A stretch of DNA of 64,000 nucleotides. It comes from Himantopus leucocephalus. Its lineage: Eukaryota > Chordata > Aves > Charadriiformes > Recurvirostridae. The stretch covers positions 8,586,533-8,650,532 of the forward strand of contig RSEF01000017.1 in the NCBI GenBank assembly GCA_003993805.1, given 5' to 3'. Under the pieces are notes generated by a model. The model saw only the letters and a list, made by a program, of their open reading frames with translations. It had not been told where the DNA came from and made no database searches. Position numbers and translations under genes: made by a program. The first letter of the stretch is position 1. The number at the start of each line of letters is the position of its first letter. Shown here piece after piece: positions 15,101 through 24,907 of the stretch.

Positions 15101-18100
15101 CTTAAGTTTTTATAATCTTTGTAATGTTTTGTTACCGCTATCTGGATTTTCCCTACAATTAAATACTTAACATCAATGATATACTCAATGTTGATCATGA
15201 CAACTGTTTAAACCCCTAATTCAAAGATGCAAATTACTAATACATTCTGAAGGGGGAGGAAGGGAAAAAGAAAAACTTACCATGTAATAAAGATGAGCTG
15301 CTGTTCTGGGGTCTGTAGGAGGATAAGGTGGCGGATATGGAGGCTGGTAAGCGTCATAAGGATGTCTATAGTAGTAGTAAGGGTTCTGGGGTGGACCAAA
15401 GGCATCCTGAGGAGTCTGAGGCAGGGATGGACGCTGCAGGTCTTGTTGCACACCTGGCATGACTGACTGACTGGTGGTGGTAGAGGGGGCTGTGGAAGCT
15501 GGAGCACCTGATGGCTGTCCAGATGCCGGTGGCTTATCAGGACTCGTCTGATCGTACCTTGTTGTCAGCTGTGCTGAACTTGCCTCTTGGGGACCCACAG
15601 GTTGAGGATGGTTACTCAGCACCTGGTTCTCACGCTGCTGTGATGCCTGCATGGCTTTAGTCCCTGCGGCAATCTGGTAGTTCGAAGGACCTGAGGACTG
15701 CCCAGATGATGTTGGTTGCTGCATTTGAGCTGCTTGCATTTGTGGTTGAGATGGCAATGGTCCCTGTACAGCTCTGTCTGAGACAGCCTGATGCTGTACA
15801 TCTTTTGTCACCTGTTGATAGAAATGTTGTTTGTCATGCATCTCAGGACCCACCTGACCAGCACTACCAGCTGGCTGTTGAGGATATATTGGACCACCAG
15901 AAAGTGACTGATTATGCACCTGTACAGAATTACTTGCACTGCTTTTCTCCAACATCCGTGACACTGTGAAGTCAAGTACTCCAGTAGCTTCTTCTTTGCT
16001 ATTTGAATGATTTGCAGAATTATTAGCCTGTACTACAGAATTAACAGGGGATACTAGTGCACTTGCACTTCCACTGGGGAGATTCGTTCCAGGAGAAACA
16101 GATGAATTAGACCCTGGCTTGCTAGCAAATTCAGGAACAAAACTCTCCATATTAACATTCTTTTGCCCTTCTGGAGCCAAATTAAGCGGAGTTTTCATAA
16201 GCAAGTTTGCAGGCTGATTAGAAGCAGTATCAGAGGAATTATCAGGGCTCTGTAATAAATTATGTCTTAAGAGATTAGTATTTGGAAGTGCATTAACTAA
16301 TAGAGATCCAACTTGCATCACAGGTAATGGCATGTTTTCCCCAGAAATGATCCCACCAGCATGTGAAGTTTGGGGACCCGTTGCAGGCTTGTCCCCAACT
16401 CCAGAGTCCTTCATTGGCTGATTGTTTTCATTGCTGCTTAGCTGATTAGATAGAGAAATAGAAAAATTAATTGGCTGAGCCAAGTTATAGCTTTGATTAG
16501 GCTGAGCAATCAGGATAGGCTGATTTTGCAAAGACTCTGTAGGTGGAGAAGACAACAAACTTGCATAACCAGAACTTGCCTGAGACTGAAGAGCCTCCTC
16601 TTCTCCCATTTTGGGAGGATTCTCAAGATTTTCCGACGATATATTTCCATCTTGGGAAAGCTGCACAGCAATAGTCCCTGCTTTAGTTGGCTGCTGATTA
16701 GACAGGCCTTCTTCTGGTGGCTGAATGACTTCTACAGTTTGTTTGGCAGGTACATACACTGCAGGAGCAGCAGGAGCTAGAAGAACGTTTCCCCCAAAAT
16801 TAGGTAACTCATTATGAGCCCACAGAGTTGTTGCTGGGCTATCACACTTCTTAACTGCTCCCTGAGCTCTTGTTGAGGACCTTCTCTCAGATACTGATTG
16901 TATGTTTTCCACGACAGGTCCAGAGTGCAACATATTTCCAGCTTCACCAGTGACTGCAAGAGGCAGTGGGTGTACCTGAGGCATGAAAATAGTTTCCAGA
17001 TTATCTGGTGGCTGTTCAAGATTGCCTGGAGACGCAGCCGGTACAGCTGCATTCTTCTTGATATTCTTTTGGTTTGAGTGGTTCTCTCTTAATTCAACCA
17101 CCATCTTTGCTTGGTCAATCTCAGCGGGTTTTATACCAACTCCATGGGACCTCACAGGTTCAAAAGAACTATTTGCACTTGCCTGAAATACTCCTGTAGG
17201 CTTAGGAGGACTTGGAGTTGGAGGTTGGGATAGATTACTGTGGTAGTTCTTGCCCAGGTTTAGCTCACTTGAATCGCCTCCCAAAGGAGAGGAGTCAATC
17301 TGTTTAAAGAAGCTAGCAGAAGATTCTTCATCAGGCTTCCCGCTTTCTTGCTGAATAAACGTACCGACTTGCTCTTGAGGTCTTGCTGAGCTAGAAGTGC
17401 TCCTATGGCTAATGTTGCTATAGTTCGAAGATACACTATCTGGTCGGACAGGATGAGGTAACGAATCAGGTGCCTCCAAATTTGGTCCTCCTTCAGCATG
17501 GCTCACAACAGCATTCTTCGGAAGCATCTGACCTGGAAAGGATCCATATCTGTACAGATCAGGACCAGCAGCAGGGGATGAAGCACTGATGTTCTGTGGT
17601 TCACTTGGCAGCACTTCTTGATTCTGAATACACTCCAGGTTCTCAACATTTTCATACTGTGACCCACCATTCCCAGACGCATCACCTATACGTGCTTTGT
17701 CATCACTAACAAACAAAGAGTGCTTAGCAGCCTGTGTCTCCTGCTGACTGACGATTTTAGGAAAGTACTGGACATCCATTCCTCTTTGTACCATCTCATT
17801 GGCTGAACCTGTACCAATCTGCGCCTGAGAGAGAACATTAGTTGCAACCCGCTGAGGATGCACTGGCTGGTGATACGAGGATGCCGAATTTGGCTGACAA
17901 GTATCAAACTCTGTTTTCTCAACTATGTAATTTTTTTCAGATGAAAGTATTTCTTCATTTTCTGTCTCATCCCCTTTGAAAAACATGGAGAGAGTTCCTG
18001 AATCTCGATCTGTGGGAATAGGTCTATTTGATGTTTCAGACATACCTGGAGACTGGTTTTTGGGGTTATTTTCCTGAGCTGTGGGAATGACAAAACTGGA

Positions 18101-19078
18101 GTCTTGCAACGGTGGCTGTGGGTAAAACTGTTCCTGGTAAGGTTGATTTAACCAAGCGTTAGTCATTTCTGTGTTCTGCCTAAACACATTTCCAGGCTGG
18201 ATGCTGTTCACATGATGACTGCTATTTGCAGAGCCATTTTTCCCATTCTTTTCACAACCAACGGATAAAGGCGCTTGCATGATATTTTGTGGAATACCTT
18301 GGTGTACAGGACCCTGCTGTGGGGGAGGATGAGAAGTGCTAACAGAAGACTGAGAAACGTTATGAACGTCAATCTGAGAAGATGGCTCAGGATAGGGCAC
18401 AAAATTTCGAACTGGAGACTGCAGGTTACCTTGAACAGGCCTCCACTGAGACATAGGCTGCTGAGGAGGTGGAGGGAAGACTGCTGTTGCAGTGGGTCCT
18501 GAAGGAACATCATTTGGATCTCTACCAACATCTTGTCTACCTCCAGGTTTGTTTAACGCGGACACCATTCCAGGATGAACACCAAAAGAATTTTCAACTG
18601 CTGCTCCTGTATTATAATGCAATGGTACTGCAGGCCCGTGGAGTCCAAGATCTGCATTTGGATGCACTTCTGTATTACTATTTATAACATATCCTGGGGA
18701 CGGTGAAGGAATCGGAATATTAGAAAACGTACTGGTATTTACTCCTGGTTGAGATACAGGAGCTGATAAAGACATATGCGGTCCATGAGGATTGTCCCCT
18801 GCACGTGACGGTGAAGTATGCATAACGGCTGGCTGCGGAAACACTACCGGGGAAGAACTTTGCATAACCAATGCATTGCCCTTGGATGGATTATCTAAAG
18901 GGGAACCCTGTGGAGTTTGTCTGCCAAATGCAAAAGGGTCTGTCACAGGCTGTACTGGGGCAGCTGTTGCATTTGCTCGTTTACTGAGCGAGCTGTTTCT
19001 CCAGTACATGTTTCGAGCAATGCCTGCAGGAGGTGGAGCTGCCGCTCCTGCTCCAACAGTCTGTGGAGGCTGCTGCAT
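19..19078 (-). CDS. SEC16A: SEC16A, N-terminal 2,148 codons (20 coding exons; 3' end outside window)
   Basis: SEC16A is the large peripheral ER-membrane scaffold that marks ER exit sites and organises COPII coat assembly (SEC23/24, SEC13/31, SAR1). The join of 20 exons (15281-19078, 14562-14707, 11401-11486, 10321-10456, 9343-9541, 7997-8174, 7090-7232, 6276-6337, 5906-6044, 5414-5656, 5018-5115, 4088-4169, 3777-3894, 3423-3534, 3031-3136, 2427-2567, 2198-2311, 1269-1473, 797-1045, 19-107) stays open for 6,444 nt with GT/AG at every border. Residues 1-1266 are low-complexity, rich in Pro, Gln, Ser and Asn. About 1270-1510 are Tyr/Arg/Ser-rich. About 1520-1967 form the central conserved domain known to bind SEC13, including the [13 protein letters not shown] and [13 protein letters not shown] stretches. 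The family C-terminal region that contacts SEC23 lies mostly beyond position 1. Identification is by recognition of the conserved core; exon borders are read from the sequence. Confidence 0.95.
108..796. other. SEC16A intron 20
   Basis: 689 bases with no repeat or RNA recognised. The plus-strand ORFs at 301-585 and 347-571 have no family character and are treated as chance. Confidence 0.8.
797..1045 (-). CDS. SEC16A: SEC16A exon 20
   Basis: 249 nt, Pro/Gly-rich: [20 protein letters not shown], then [16 protein letters not shown] and [10 protein letters not shown]. Ends one base into Gly. Confidence 0.9.
1269..1473 (-). CDS. SEC16A: SEC16A exon 19
   Basis: 205 nt, variable Pro/Ser/Gly-rich linker: [20 protein letters not shown], ending MQSVQLMPS plus one base. 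Less conserved than the core, so identification rests on phase and position. Confidence 0.9.
1637..1735. repeat. T-rich simple sequence in SEC16A intron 18
   Basis: About 100 bases almost entirely T and G on the plus strand (A/C-rich in the transcript), ending in a 12-base T run. Its appearance is like a degraded poly-A tail or slippage tract. No retroposon body is recognisable beside it. Confidence 0.6.
1978..2034. repeat. Short tandem repeat, 19-bp unit
   Basis: The unit tagttatagtggtaataaa (first copy 1984-2002) is repeated about 2.5 times in SEC16A intron 18; the last copy is truncated. Confidence 0.8.
2198..2311 (-). CDS. SEC16A: SEC16A exon 18: end of conserved core
   Basis: 114 nt, 38 codons in phase: [20 protein letters not shown], then [14 protein letters not shown]. 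Confidence 0.94.
2427..2567 (-). CDS. SEC16A: SEC16A exon 17
   Basis: 141 nt, 47 codons in phase: [20 protein letters not shown] and onward to [12 protein letters not shown]. Confidence 0.95.
3031..3136 (-). CDS. SEC16A: SEC16A exon 16
   Basis: 106 nt: [20 protein letters not shown], then [15 protein letters not shown]. Ends in phase. Confidence 0.95.
3423..3534 (-). CDS. SEC16A: SEC16A exon 15
   Basis: 112 nt: [20 protein letters not shown], then [16 protein letters not shown]. Ends two bases into Ser. A poly-A run lies just outside the donor at about 3392-3411. Confidence 0.95.
3777..3894 (-). CDS. SEC16A: SEC16A exon 14
   Basis: 118 nt: [20 protein letters not shown] and onward to TIATMGDTL. 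Ends one base into Ala. Confidence 0.94.
4088..4169 (-). CDS. SEC16A: SEC16A exon 13
   Basis: 82 nt: [20 protein letters not shown], then RMPAAST. GT/AG borders; the frame joins exon 12 across the intron holding the micro-inversion duplicate. Confidence 0.94.
4609..4864. repeat. Duplicated 127-bp intron segment with an inverted 41-bp core
   Basis: Copy 1 (4609-4735) and copy 2 (4738-4864) flank a single N at 4736. Outer parts are near-identical in the same orientation. The core at 4650-4690 is the exact reverse complement of 4779-4819, and both cores start with TTAA and end with TTTAA. This lies in SEC16A intron 12. Confidence 0.93.
5018..5115 (-). CDS. SEC16A: SEC16A exon 12
   Basis: 98 nt: [20 protein letters not shown], then [12 protein letters not shown] plus two bases of Arg. 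Belongs to the helical SEC13-binding core. Confidence 0.95.
5414..5656 (-). CDS. SEC16A: SEC16A exon 11
   Basis: 243 nt, 81 codons in phase. [20 protein letters not shown], then [13 protein letters not shown] and a Glu-rich stretch before [15 protein letters not shown]. This is one of the most conserved parts of the family. Confidence 0.97.
5906..6044 (-). CDS. SEC16A: SEC16A exon 10
   Basis: 139 nt. Encodes [16 protein letters not shown] and [14 protein letters not shown] in the central conserved domain. Ends in phase. Confidence 0.95.
6276..6337 (-). CDS. SEC16A: SEC16A exon 9
   Basis: 62 nt, too short for ordinary ORF calling. Reads [20 protein letters not shown] and ends two bases into Lys. 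Phase fits both neighbours. Confidence 0.93.
7090..7232 (-). CDS. SEC16A: SEC16A exon 8: start of conserved core
   Basis: 143 nt. Encodes [17 protein letters not shown] and [19 protein letters not shown], both strongly conserved in SEC16A, and opens the central domain. Confidence 0.95.
7997..8174 (-). CDS. SEC16A: SEC16A exon 7
   Basis: 178 nt, reading [20 protein letters not shown] and ending one base after VEQ. The acceptor is the AG at 8175-8176. A nearer AG at 8161-8162 is excluded because it puts a stop codon directly in frame. Confidence 0.9.
9343..9541 (-). CDS. SEC16A: SEC16A exon 6
   Basis: 199 nt, encoding [14 protein letters not shown]... and a Ser/His/Arg-rich tail ([19 protein letters not shown]). 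Ends in phase at Gln; donor gtgagt. Confidence 0.93.
10321..10456 (-). CDS. SEC16A: SEC16A exon 5
   Basis: 136 nt. Reads [20 protein letters not shown] and onward in the same Tyr/Arg-rich style. Ends two bases into an Arg codon completed by exon 6. Confidence 0.9.
11401..11486 (-). CDS. SEC16A: SEC16A exon 4
   Basis: 86 nt. Completes Arg and reads [19 protein letters not shown], then ends one base into the next codon. Acceptor tttcag, donor gtaagg. Confidence 0.9.
11487..14561. other. SEC16A intron 3 (3.1 kb)
   Basis: AT-rich intron. Apart from the dinucleotide-type repeat at 12721-12862 I see no repeats, exons or RNA genes. Small ORFs here have no recognisable similarity. Confidence 0.75.
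12721..12862. repeat. Imperfect TA/TG/CA microsatellite
   Basis: About 140 bases of alternating purine-pyrimidine built from short blocks such as acatatatgt, acatgtatg and cacacaca. Potentially Z-DNA or cruciform forming; likely length-variable. Confidence 0.85.
14562..14707 (-). CDS. SEC16A: SEC16A exon 3
   Basis: 146 nt, begins in phase 0 ([16 protein letters not shown]) and ends after two bases of an Arg codon. It starts the Tyr/Arg/Ser-rich linker before the conserved core. Confidence 0.9.
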
Positions 19079-19153
19079 GATGGCCTTCTAGCAGGGTCAG
19101 ATGCTAGATGACAAACTAGTAGTGGACGCTATAGACAGATTCCTTCTTCCACC
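15281..19153 (-). CDS. SEC16A: SEC16A exon 2: start codon and giant N-terminal exon
   Basis: Acceptor AG is at 19154-19155 and donor GT at 15279-15280. The ATG is at 19076-19078 with A at -3. An in-frame TAG at 19088-19090, 9 nt of sense codons upstream, fixes this as the start. Bases 19079-19153 are 5'UTR. The exon encodes residues 1-1266, beginning [19 protein letters not shown] and ending HLYYM. It is compositionally biased (Pro, Gln, Ser, Asn) with no globular domain visible, as expected for the disordered half of SEC16A. An exon near 3.8 kb at this position is also what I recall for mammalian SEC16A. Confidence 0.96.
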
Positions 19154-22100
19154 CTGTTAAAGCAAAAAAGATGACAAGTCAGTTTCCTTTCTCACAATAC
19201 AGGCAACACAAGCATTTTTTATTTTAGAAAAAAAATTACTCAAATAACTTGAAGTGGAAAATGTCTCCCTATTCTCCAGAATGCATAAGAAATTTATATA
19301 TAACATTGCATTTCTAAATCCAAGTCCAGTATTAACGAAGTTTAATGCTGTGTGGTAACAATGCACACTATTTAACAAATAGCTTCAAGTAAGAGTAATT
19401 AAACACAGTTCAGTCCTGCACAAATGTTAAAATCTCAGACTGTGAAAGCACCAATGGTGTTATAGTGTTACATTTCCCCAAATTTGTTCCAAGCAGAAGC
19501 ATGCATCATAGACAAGACACAACATCAGTCAGCCTACAATAGAACGTGCAAGCACTACGGCAAGCTCAATTCAATTACAAAGAGTCGAGAAATCATTATC
19601 TAACTCTAATTTGGTTAGAGACAATCTTCAGCTCTGTTGCACTGTTGCTCAGTGTGAATGGACCTTTTTACAGGTAAGATGAGAAGCAAGCATCTCAAGA
19701 AAGAATTCATCAGATGTTATGCCCCGCAACAGAACACAGCACATTTTTGTTTTAATAAAGAAAACATTGTGTAGGACAGTATTATTTATTTTGAGAAAAT
19801 CAACTGGGTTTTCATCACAAATATTCTCTCTTCTAGATGAATGCTGCATAATAGTAAAACTGCATGTAAGAATATAAAAGACAATCAACTCCATCCACCT
19901 ATTAATCAATGTTCTCGCTTCAACACTAGTGGGACTTTGGCACGGTATCAGTTACAGCTGTATTTCAGGGTGGAAAGGACAGATACAGAAGTATGCAAAC
20001 ATTGCCAGCAAGAACTCCAAACAATACCAGTTAGGAATTTGGTGCATAGTTCAGTAAGTTAATCAGGAACATGTATTTTTCAATTTTATCACCCCTTAAC
20101 AATCCGGGGAGGAGGGAAGCTGACAAAACTAGAGTTCTTTTTCAGTAGTTGTCTAGTTCAGCTCAGTGAAGCTTTAGCAACACGTGATAGTCTTGTTTTC
20201 TAATAGTACACAACAAATATGGTTTATATCATGTAGAGTGAAGTACCCACAGCAATTGTTTCATACCAGATGCACTTCTGTTTACAGAAGACAGAGGAAA
20301 AACTGTGCAATTTTGTTTGTTCTTTTTTTAAGATTCAGCATCTTCTCAGTAACAGTAATAAAATGGGAAACCAGAAGAGTCAGATGTTTGTAATCAAGCC
20401 AAAATTCTAACAGCCATAAAGAAGTTCAAATGCAAACCACTTCTGCTTAACAAAAATATATATATTGAGTGAACACTGCGTAACTACATGTATTTCATAG
20501 AGATTTATAAACAAAAAAATCCAATAAAAAGCACACTAACCAGTACCATAGCATGATCTATACAGACTTTATCAGACATCAGTACAACTTACCCTAGGGA
20601 AAAATCTCTTCTACTCATCACTGCAGAACCCAACAGTCCTACGTATAGTTCAGGTCCCTCCTTCAGAGAGCCCAAGTACCAGGCAAGAGAGACAGTGTCT
20701 CTCAATTTCTCCCCCATGTCCATATATTTCCTAGCCGTATCTTAAGTTAAGACTTTGTAAATTTGTTAAAATTTGTGTTTTGTTAAAACAGAAGATCAGA
20801 AACTGATTTCAACAGAAAAGCATTAAACAGAAAGCTTCCTTAGCTTCATGCATTACTTGAATTTGTCTTCAACTTTCTTTTTAAAAACACAGCTGCCTGT
20901 TGAATTCCTATCAAGAAATATTTGCAAAAAGGTTTTAACACTTTGCAATCTGTTCTCCCAATACAATACCGAGGTGAAGGTTTTCCAGCTGGCCATGCTT
21001 ACTGCCAACCATGTTACCAGGAAACCCTGCCTTAACACCCACCTCAGTTTCCACATGCTTAAGAAACCCCAGGCTGTTCTGGACATCCCCATTTATTTTT
21101 CACCATGTTCTTTACTGTATTAACCTAACTGCAAACACTCCTCCCTGCCCTCCAAATAAACTAGTGGTTTTATACAACTTACTGTGAAGTGGGGAGGAAA
21201 AAAAGGTAATTAAAACACATGCCAAGCCAGTCACCTCTTGGAAAGCACTAACTTAACTGAACAAAATGTCGATATCTACGTAACAGTTCTGTTCTCAATA
21301 GAAAAGGTATTTCTGAAATACAGTTGAGCACAAAAGCCAACTGTTTTTACACCTCAAATACCCACTCTCAAATTTCTAACGTGGACTTCATTCCTTACAG
21401 TGTCTTATCAGATGTACACAAAGAAAAAAATCCTAATACTTTACCACATTTTTGTAACAACCAGTAGCAGTAATTAACTAATTAGAAAAAGTGTAGAGTT
21501 CTACTTTAAAGTGCTGGCTTACCGTTCCTATAACAAGATCTCTAATGTTGCATTACAGAAGTTCAATATGAAGGTATCAGATTCCTTACAGAAGGGAAGT
21601 TAATATTAACAGACTGCACACAGTAGTAAAAGCATGCAAGATTTGAAGAATTGAGTCCAAATAAAATGAACGTGCCCATGTCAGGTAATTTAAACAGAAG
21701 ATATCAACTTGGCGATACTGATCCTCCCTGCCCCCAATCCAGTATCAACAGAAAAGCTGGTATTAAGAAATTTATAAATGAGAAATAACTATGTAAGTTA
21801 ATAGCAATCCATCTCTGCTTTATCTAGCTTGGAAATTCTTAACTTTCAGCAGCTTTATTAGTAGATAATGCAGAGCAGCCTGCTAAACATTAGTCACCAG
21901 AAATAACAATTGCAGAAGGTGTTTCCAAACATGCCAAGAAAATGTTACCAAAGAGGAAAAAAGATTAAAACTACTCTTTAGACAACAAGACCATCAATAA
22001 ATTTCACCTGATGAACTCTATAGCCATGATTAGTTTTAAACTCCTCTGTGAAAATTTATCTGCATAAAGGAATAATTTACTGGGGGGGGGATAATTTAAT

Positions 22101-23259
22101 CCTATCTCCCAGGGACATAAATACATTAAAGGTAAATAAATTACTCTTAAACAAGAATAAGTATGCCTACAAAGCAGGTTACAGAGTACTAACATTAATT
22201 GTCATGTGTGCCCATATATACACACACGTGCACACACATGTGCACACACCGAACANATTTGCACACACATGTGCACATACCAAACAATAGATAACATGTT
22301 CACATACACAGATCCCTAACAACGAGAACAAAGTGAATAAAGAACCCCACTGCAATCCCAAAGACAACAATAGCTAGAAAATAAGATCTGCAGCTTTTAA
22401 ATCAGTATCTGGGACACTAGTTTTTCAGATTTTTTTTCTATGCAGACAGCTACACATCTGCACACATGTGGATGGCACCACATCTTTAGTCCTGCTGATC
22501 GCTTCCTACTGGCTTTCTCAGAAATGGCAACCATAGTTACAAATGTTATACAGCAAAAACAGCTCTTTGGAAATCAAAAGTACAGAACTTCATATGATTC
22601 ATAGAGAGCAGCAGCACAAAACATTCCCATTTGTTTTGTAAAGGAGACTGACTACCAACCCATCACACCAGCAGCTCCTCAACACTTTCAGGCAGCCGTA
22701 CTACTGAGTCAGCACCAGTTGCTACTCCAGTAAAGCACAGACCTATGACACCTGACAACCAGACAACCCCGAGACACGAGAAGTACTGTGTCTCGACAAA
22801 GGAACTACATGATAAGGAACCTCAGGCGATACTTTTGAGTTTTGGATCACTTTTTCTCTCCCCTCACCGCATGAAATCTTACTCGGAACGCCTGCAGCGT
22901 GCGCTCCTGTCCCACCGTAGCACTGGAGGCGACCCCGAACAACCCGAACCGCTCAGGAAAGCCGCCTCGGCAGCACAGCCCCGCTGACTGCGGCACCCTT
23001 CCACCGCTTCGCCTCTCCTTACGGCATCGCCGCCTGCTCCAACCGGGAGGAAGGACCGAGTCCCGGGACTGCCAGCGACCCTCCGCCTCCCTGCCCCGAG
23101 GCCCACCCGCGCTGAGGCACGACGGCGCCCGGGAGCTCCAGTCCCGGGGCCCGCACCTCAGGCCCTGCCGCTCCTTACGCCGCCCTCCCGGGATCCCCCG
23201 ACCCTCCAGCTACTCCCGGCCCCGCGCCCCCCCTTCCCTCAAGCCACCCCTCGCGGTAC
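19154..23259. other. SEC16A intron 1 (5'UTR intron, about 4.1 kb)
   Basis: Extends from the acceptor of the start-codon exon to the proposed exon 1. It is AT-rich until about 22.7 kb and then enters the CpG-rich promoter. It contains the CA repeat near 22.2 kb and a run of nine G at 22082-22090. No exon was recognised. Confidence 0.6.
22203..22283. repeat. CA/TG microsatellite with single-N join
   Basis: Two similar blocks (cacacacatgtgcacacaccgaaca and a close match) lie either side of an N at 22256. This is either a true imperfect repeat or a falsely duplicated one at an assembly join. Confidence 0.8.
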
Positions 23260-23370
23260 CTGGCAGCCCCCCCTCGCCGACGGAGGCCCCTCAGCAGCGG
23301 GCGCCGCCCCCCCTCACGGCCGCAGCACCGGCCCCCTTCGCCGCCATCTTGGAACATCCGGCTGGGAGTT
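23260..23370 (-). other. SEC16A: Proposed SEC16A non-coding exon 1
   Basis: The splice acceptor at 19154 requires an upstream 5'UTR exon. A donor-like cag|gtaccg reads on the minus strand at 23258-23259, and a YY1 initiator lies 80-90 bases upstream, so an exon from about 23370 to 23260 is plausible. The donor is not strong; another one farther left in the island (gtgcgg near 23154) could be used instead. Both ends are inferred. Confidence 0.35.
23340..23350 (-). promoter_or_regulatory. YY1-type initiator element AAGATGGCGGC
   Basis: The minus strand reads AAGATGGCGGC, the YY1 consensus that in TATA-less promoters sits just at or downstream of the start site in the sense direction. Orientation matches SEC16A transcription. 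Confidence 0.65.
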
Positions 23371-23610
23371 CCGCCGCCGCCGCCGACGTGTCACGCCGCG
23401 TCGCGCGATGACGCCACGGCCGCGCGCACTTGTTTGTGTTTCTCTGCCGCCGACTCCCTCCCCTCCACCACCCTTCCGCGTCCCTTTAAAGGGAAAAGGG
23501 GGAAGGCAGAAGTGTCGGAGGGTAAAAAAACCAAGCACTAAGGGCGGAAGTGGCCTCGACAACGCCGGTCTCGCAGCGCCACGGCCATGGCGCAGGCGCA
23601 GTGCGGCTGC

Positions 23611-23688
23611 GGACTGGGGGGGTCGGCGGTTCGAGTCCCACCTGGGGCGGCTGAGGACTCGGGGGTCGCCGGTTCGAGTCGCGGCTGG
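23611..23688 (+). repeat. Tandem pair of tRNA T-arm/B-box-like units
   Basis: Two units of about 35 bases (23611-23646 and 23655-23688) each contain GGTTCGAGTC (23628 and 23671), matching the pol III B box. They also share flanks (GGACT...GGGTCG and CTGGG). The T-arm stems pair poorly and no complete cloverleaf can be drawn, so this is not called a tRNA gene. Confidence 0.6.
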
Positions 23689-24399
23689 GTCTTTATGCCT
23701 CCCCGGGTCGGCACGGTACTGCCGGCCTTTTCCCTCGGCTGCGGGCCCGCCGAGGGGGCCCTTCTCCCCGGAAAGGGACCCACGCTGCCAAGCCTCTGTC
23801 CGCCACGGGCCTCGCTCCCACCGGCCGGCGTTTGGCGGAGCGCGGCCCGCGGGGGGAGGCCGGTCTCCTCAGGAAGCCGCGGGGCACGGCGCGGTGCGGC
23901 CCGGCCGGCCGTCCCCCGGGACTTCCGAGACCTCGGGTTTCCCGGGGCGGGTGCAGCGGCGGAGGCGGCCGCCAGGGCGGGACAGAGGGCCGCCGGCCCC
24001 GGCCCCGGCCCGGCTTGGGCCTGTCTCTGTCAGGGGAGGAGCTGAGGGCGGAGGGGCCGGGCACCCCCCGAGCCGACCCCTCTGCGAGGTCCCCGTCCCG
24101 CAGGTCCATGGGGGCTTAATTTGTGAAGGGGTTTTAATCATGGGAGGGGATGCTAATGGTGTGAAGGGACGTTAATCGTGAGGAAGGCTGGCCTGAAAGC
24201 TGCGGGGTAGCAGATGCCTGGGGTCAGGCCTGCTCCACACAGCTCTCCCGGGGGTGCACTAACTCACAGGCTTACAAAAACACTTCTTCAGAGAAATGTA
24301 TGTTCGGGTGGTGGGGTTCTTTTCAGACAAGAGCATAGTGATGCCAAGTCGGAGGATGTATGGTTCCCTCCCTAGAGCAATACAGCCAAATTTCAAGAT

Positions 24400-24907
24400 G
24401 TTTTACGAGCAGATAGGTCAAGCAGCTGCTATGCTTGGGTAGATAAAAGGAGGTCTTGAGACACTATCCTTGAGGAGTAGATAAGGAGGATAGGCTGGAA
24501 TGAGCTAGTTTGGTGTAGTTAGGTGTCGTGTAATTAAGCCAAAGGGCAAACAGAGCCTGCGCGAAGCTGGAGTTCAATCAGCGGACACAGTGAGAAAGAC
24601 TATCGACGACCACCAGAGGGTCCTGGAAGACCACCGATAGATATGAGTGCGCATGTGTCAAGGACATTTACATATATTAATGAGTTTGGGGGAATAGTAT
24701 GACTAGGTTAATCATTTCTCGGAAATCTAATGAATATGTATGTTTTGATTGCATATAACCTTTGTAGCTGAGCAAGTGGGCGCGCACACTAGGTGGAGCG
24801 ATCCCCTGTGTGGCAATAAAGAATGCCTGCNGGCGCGGCAATAAAGAATGCCTGCTTTCTAAAACTCCAAATTGAATCTTAGAGAGTTACCATTTTGCCG
24901 ACTTACA
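24400..24907 (+). mobile_element. Probable solo LTR of an avian endogenous retrovirus (5' edge uncertain)
   Basis: The 3' portion has LTR order: a TATA-like gcatataa near 24752, a polyadenylation signal in gcaataaagaatgcctgc, then a short U5-like stretch ending in ...cttaca. A TGT start at about 24399 would give a TGT...ACA element of usual LTR size, but no target-site duplication was found, so the left edge is a guess. No gag, pol or env was seen next to it. The tail is interrupted by N at 24831. Confidence 0.5.

Larger units (their letters stand above)
22870..24110. promoter_or_regulatory. SEC16A: CpG island: SEC16A promoter region
   Basis: About 1.2 kb very rich in G, C and CpG, in contrast to the AT-rich intron to its left. 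It lies where the SEC16A first exon must be. It holds a YY1-type initiator at 23340-23350 in SEC16A orientation, an ACGT-core element GACGTGTCA at 23385-23393 and a TGACGCCA element near 23407. The part to the right of 23.5 kb could also drive divergent transcription, as in human where a non-coding gene lies head-to-head with SEC16A, but no transcript can be read from sequence alone. Confidence 0.8.

Noticed and set aside
19649..21123. Small ORFs in SEC16A intron 1 as extra exons
   Set aside because: No supporting splice-site pairs with phase, no conserved protein pattern, and the start codon downstream has an in-frame stop just before it.
23588..23646. Possible tRNA gene (A-box-like plus B box)
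   Set aside because: Acceptor, anticodon and T stems do not pair and no anticodon loop can be placed. Reported only as an odd repeat.
23408..24175. Plus-strand ORFs of 255 and 152 codons in the CpG island
   Set aside because: Arg/Pro/Gly composition expected from GC-rich DNA without stops; no domain or family pattern. A divergent non-coding transcript is still possible.
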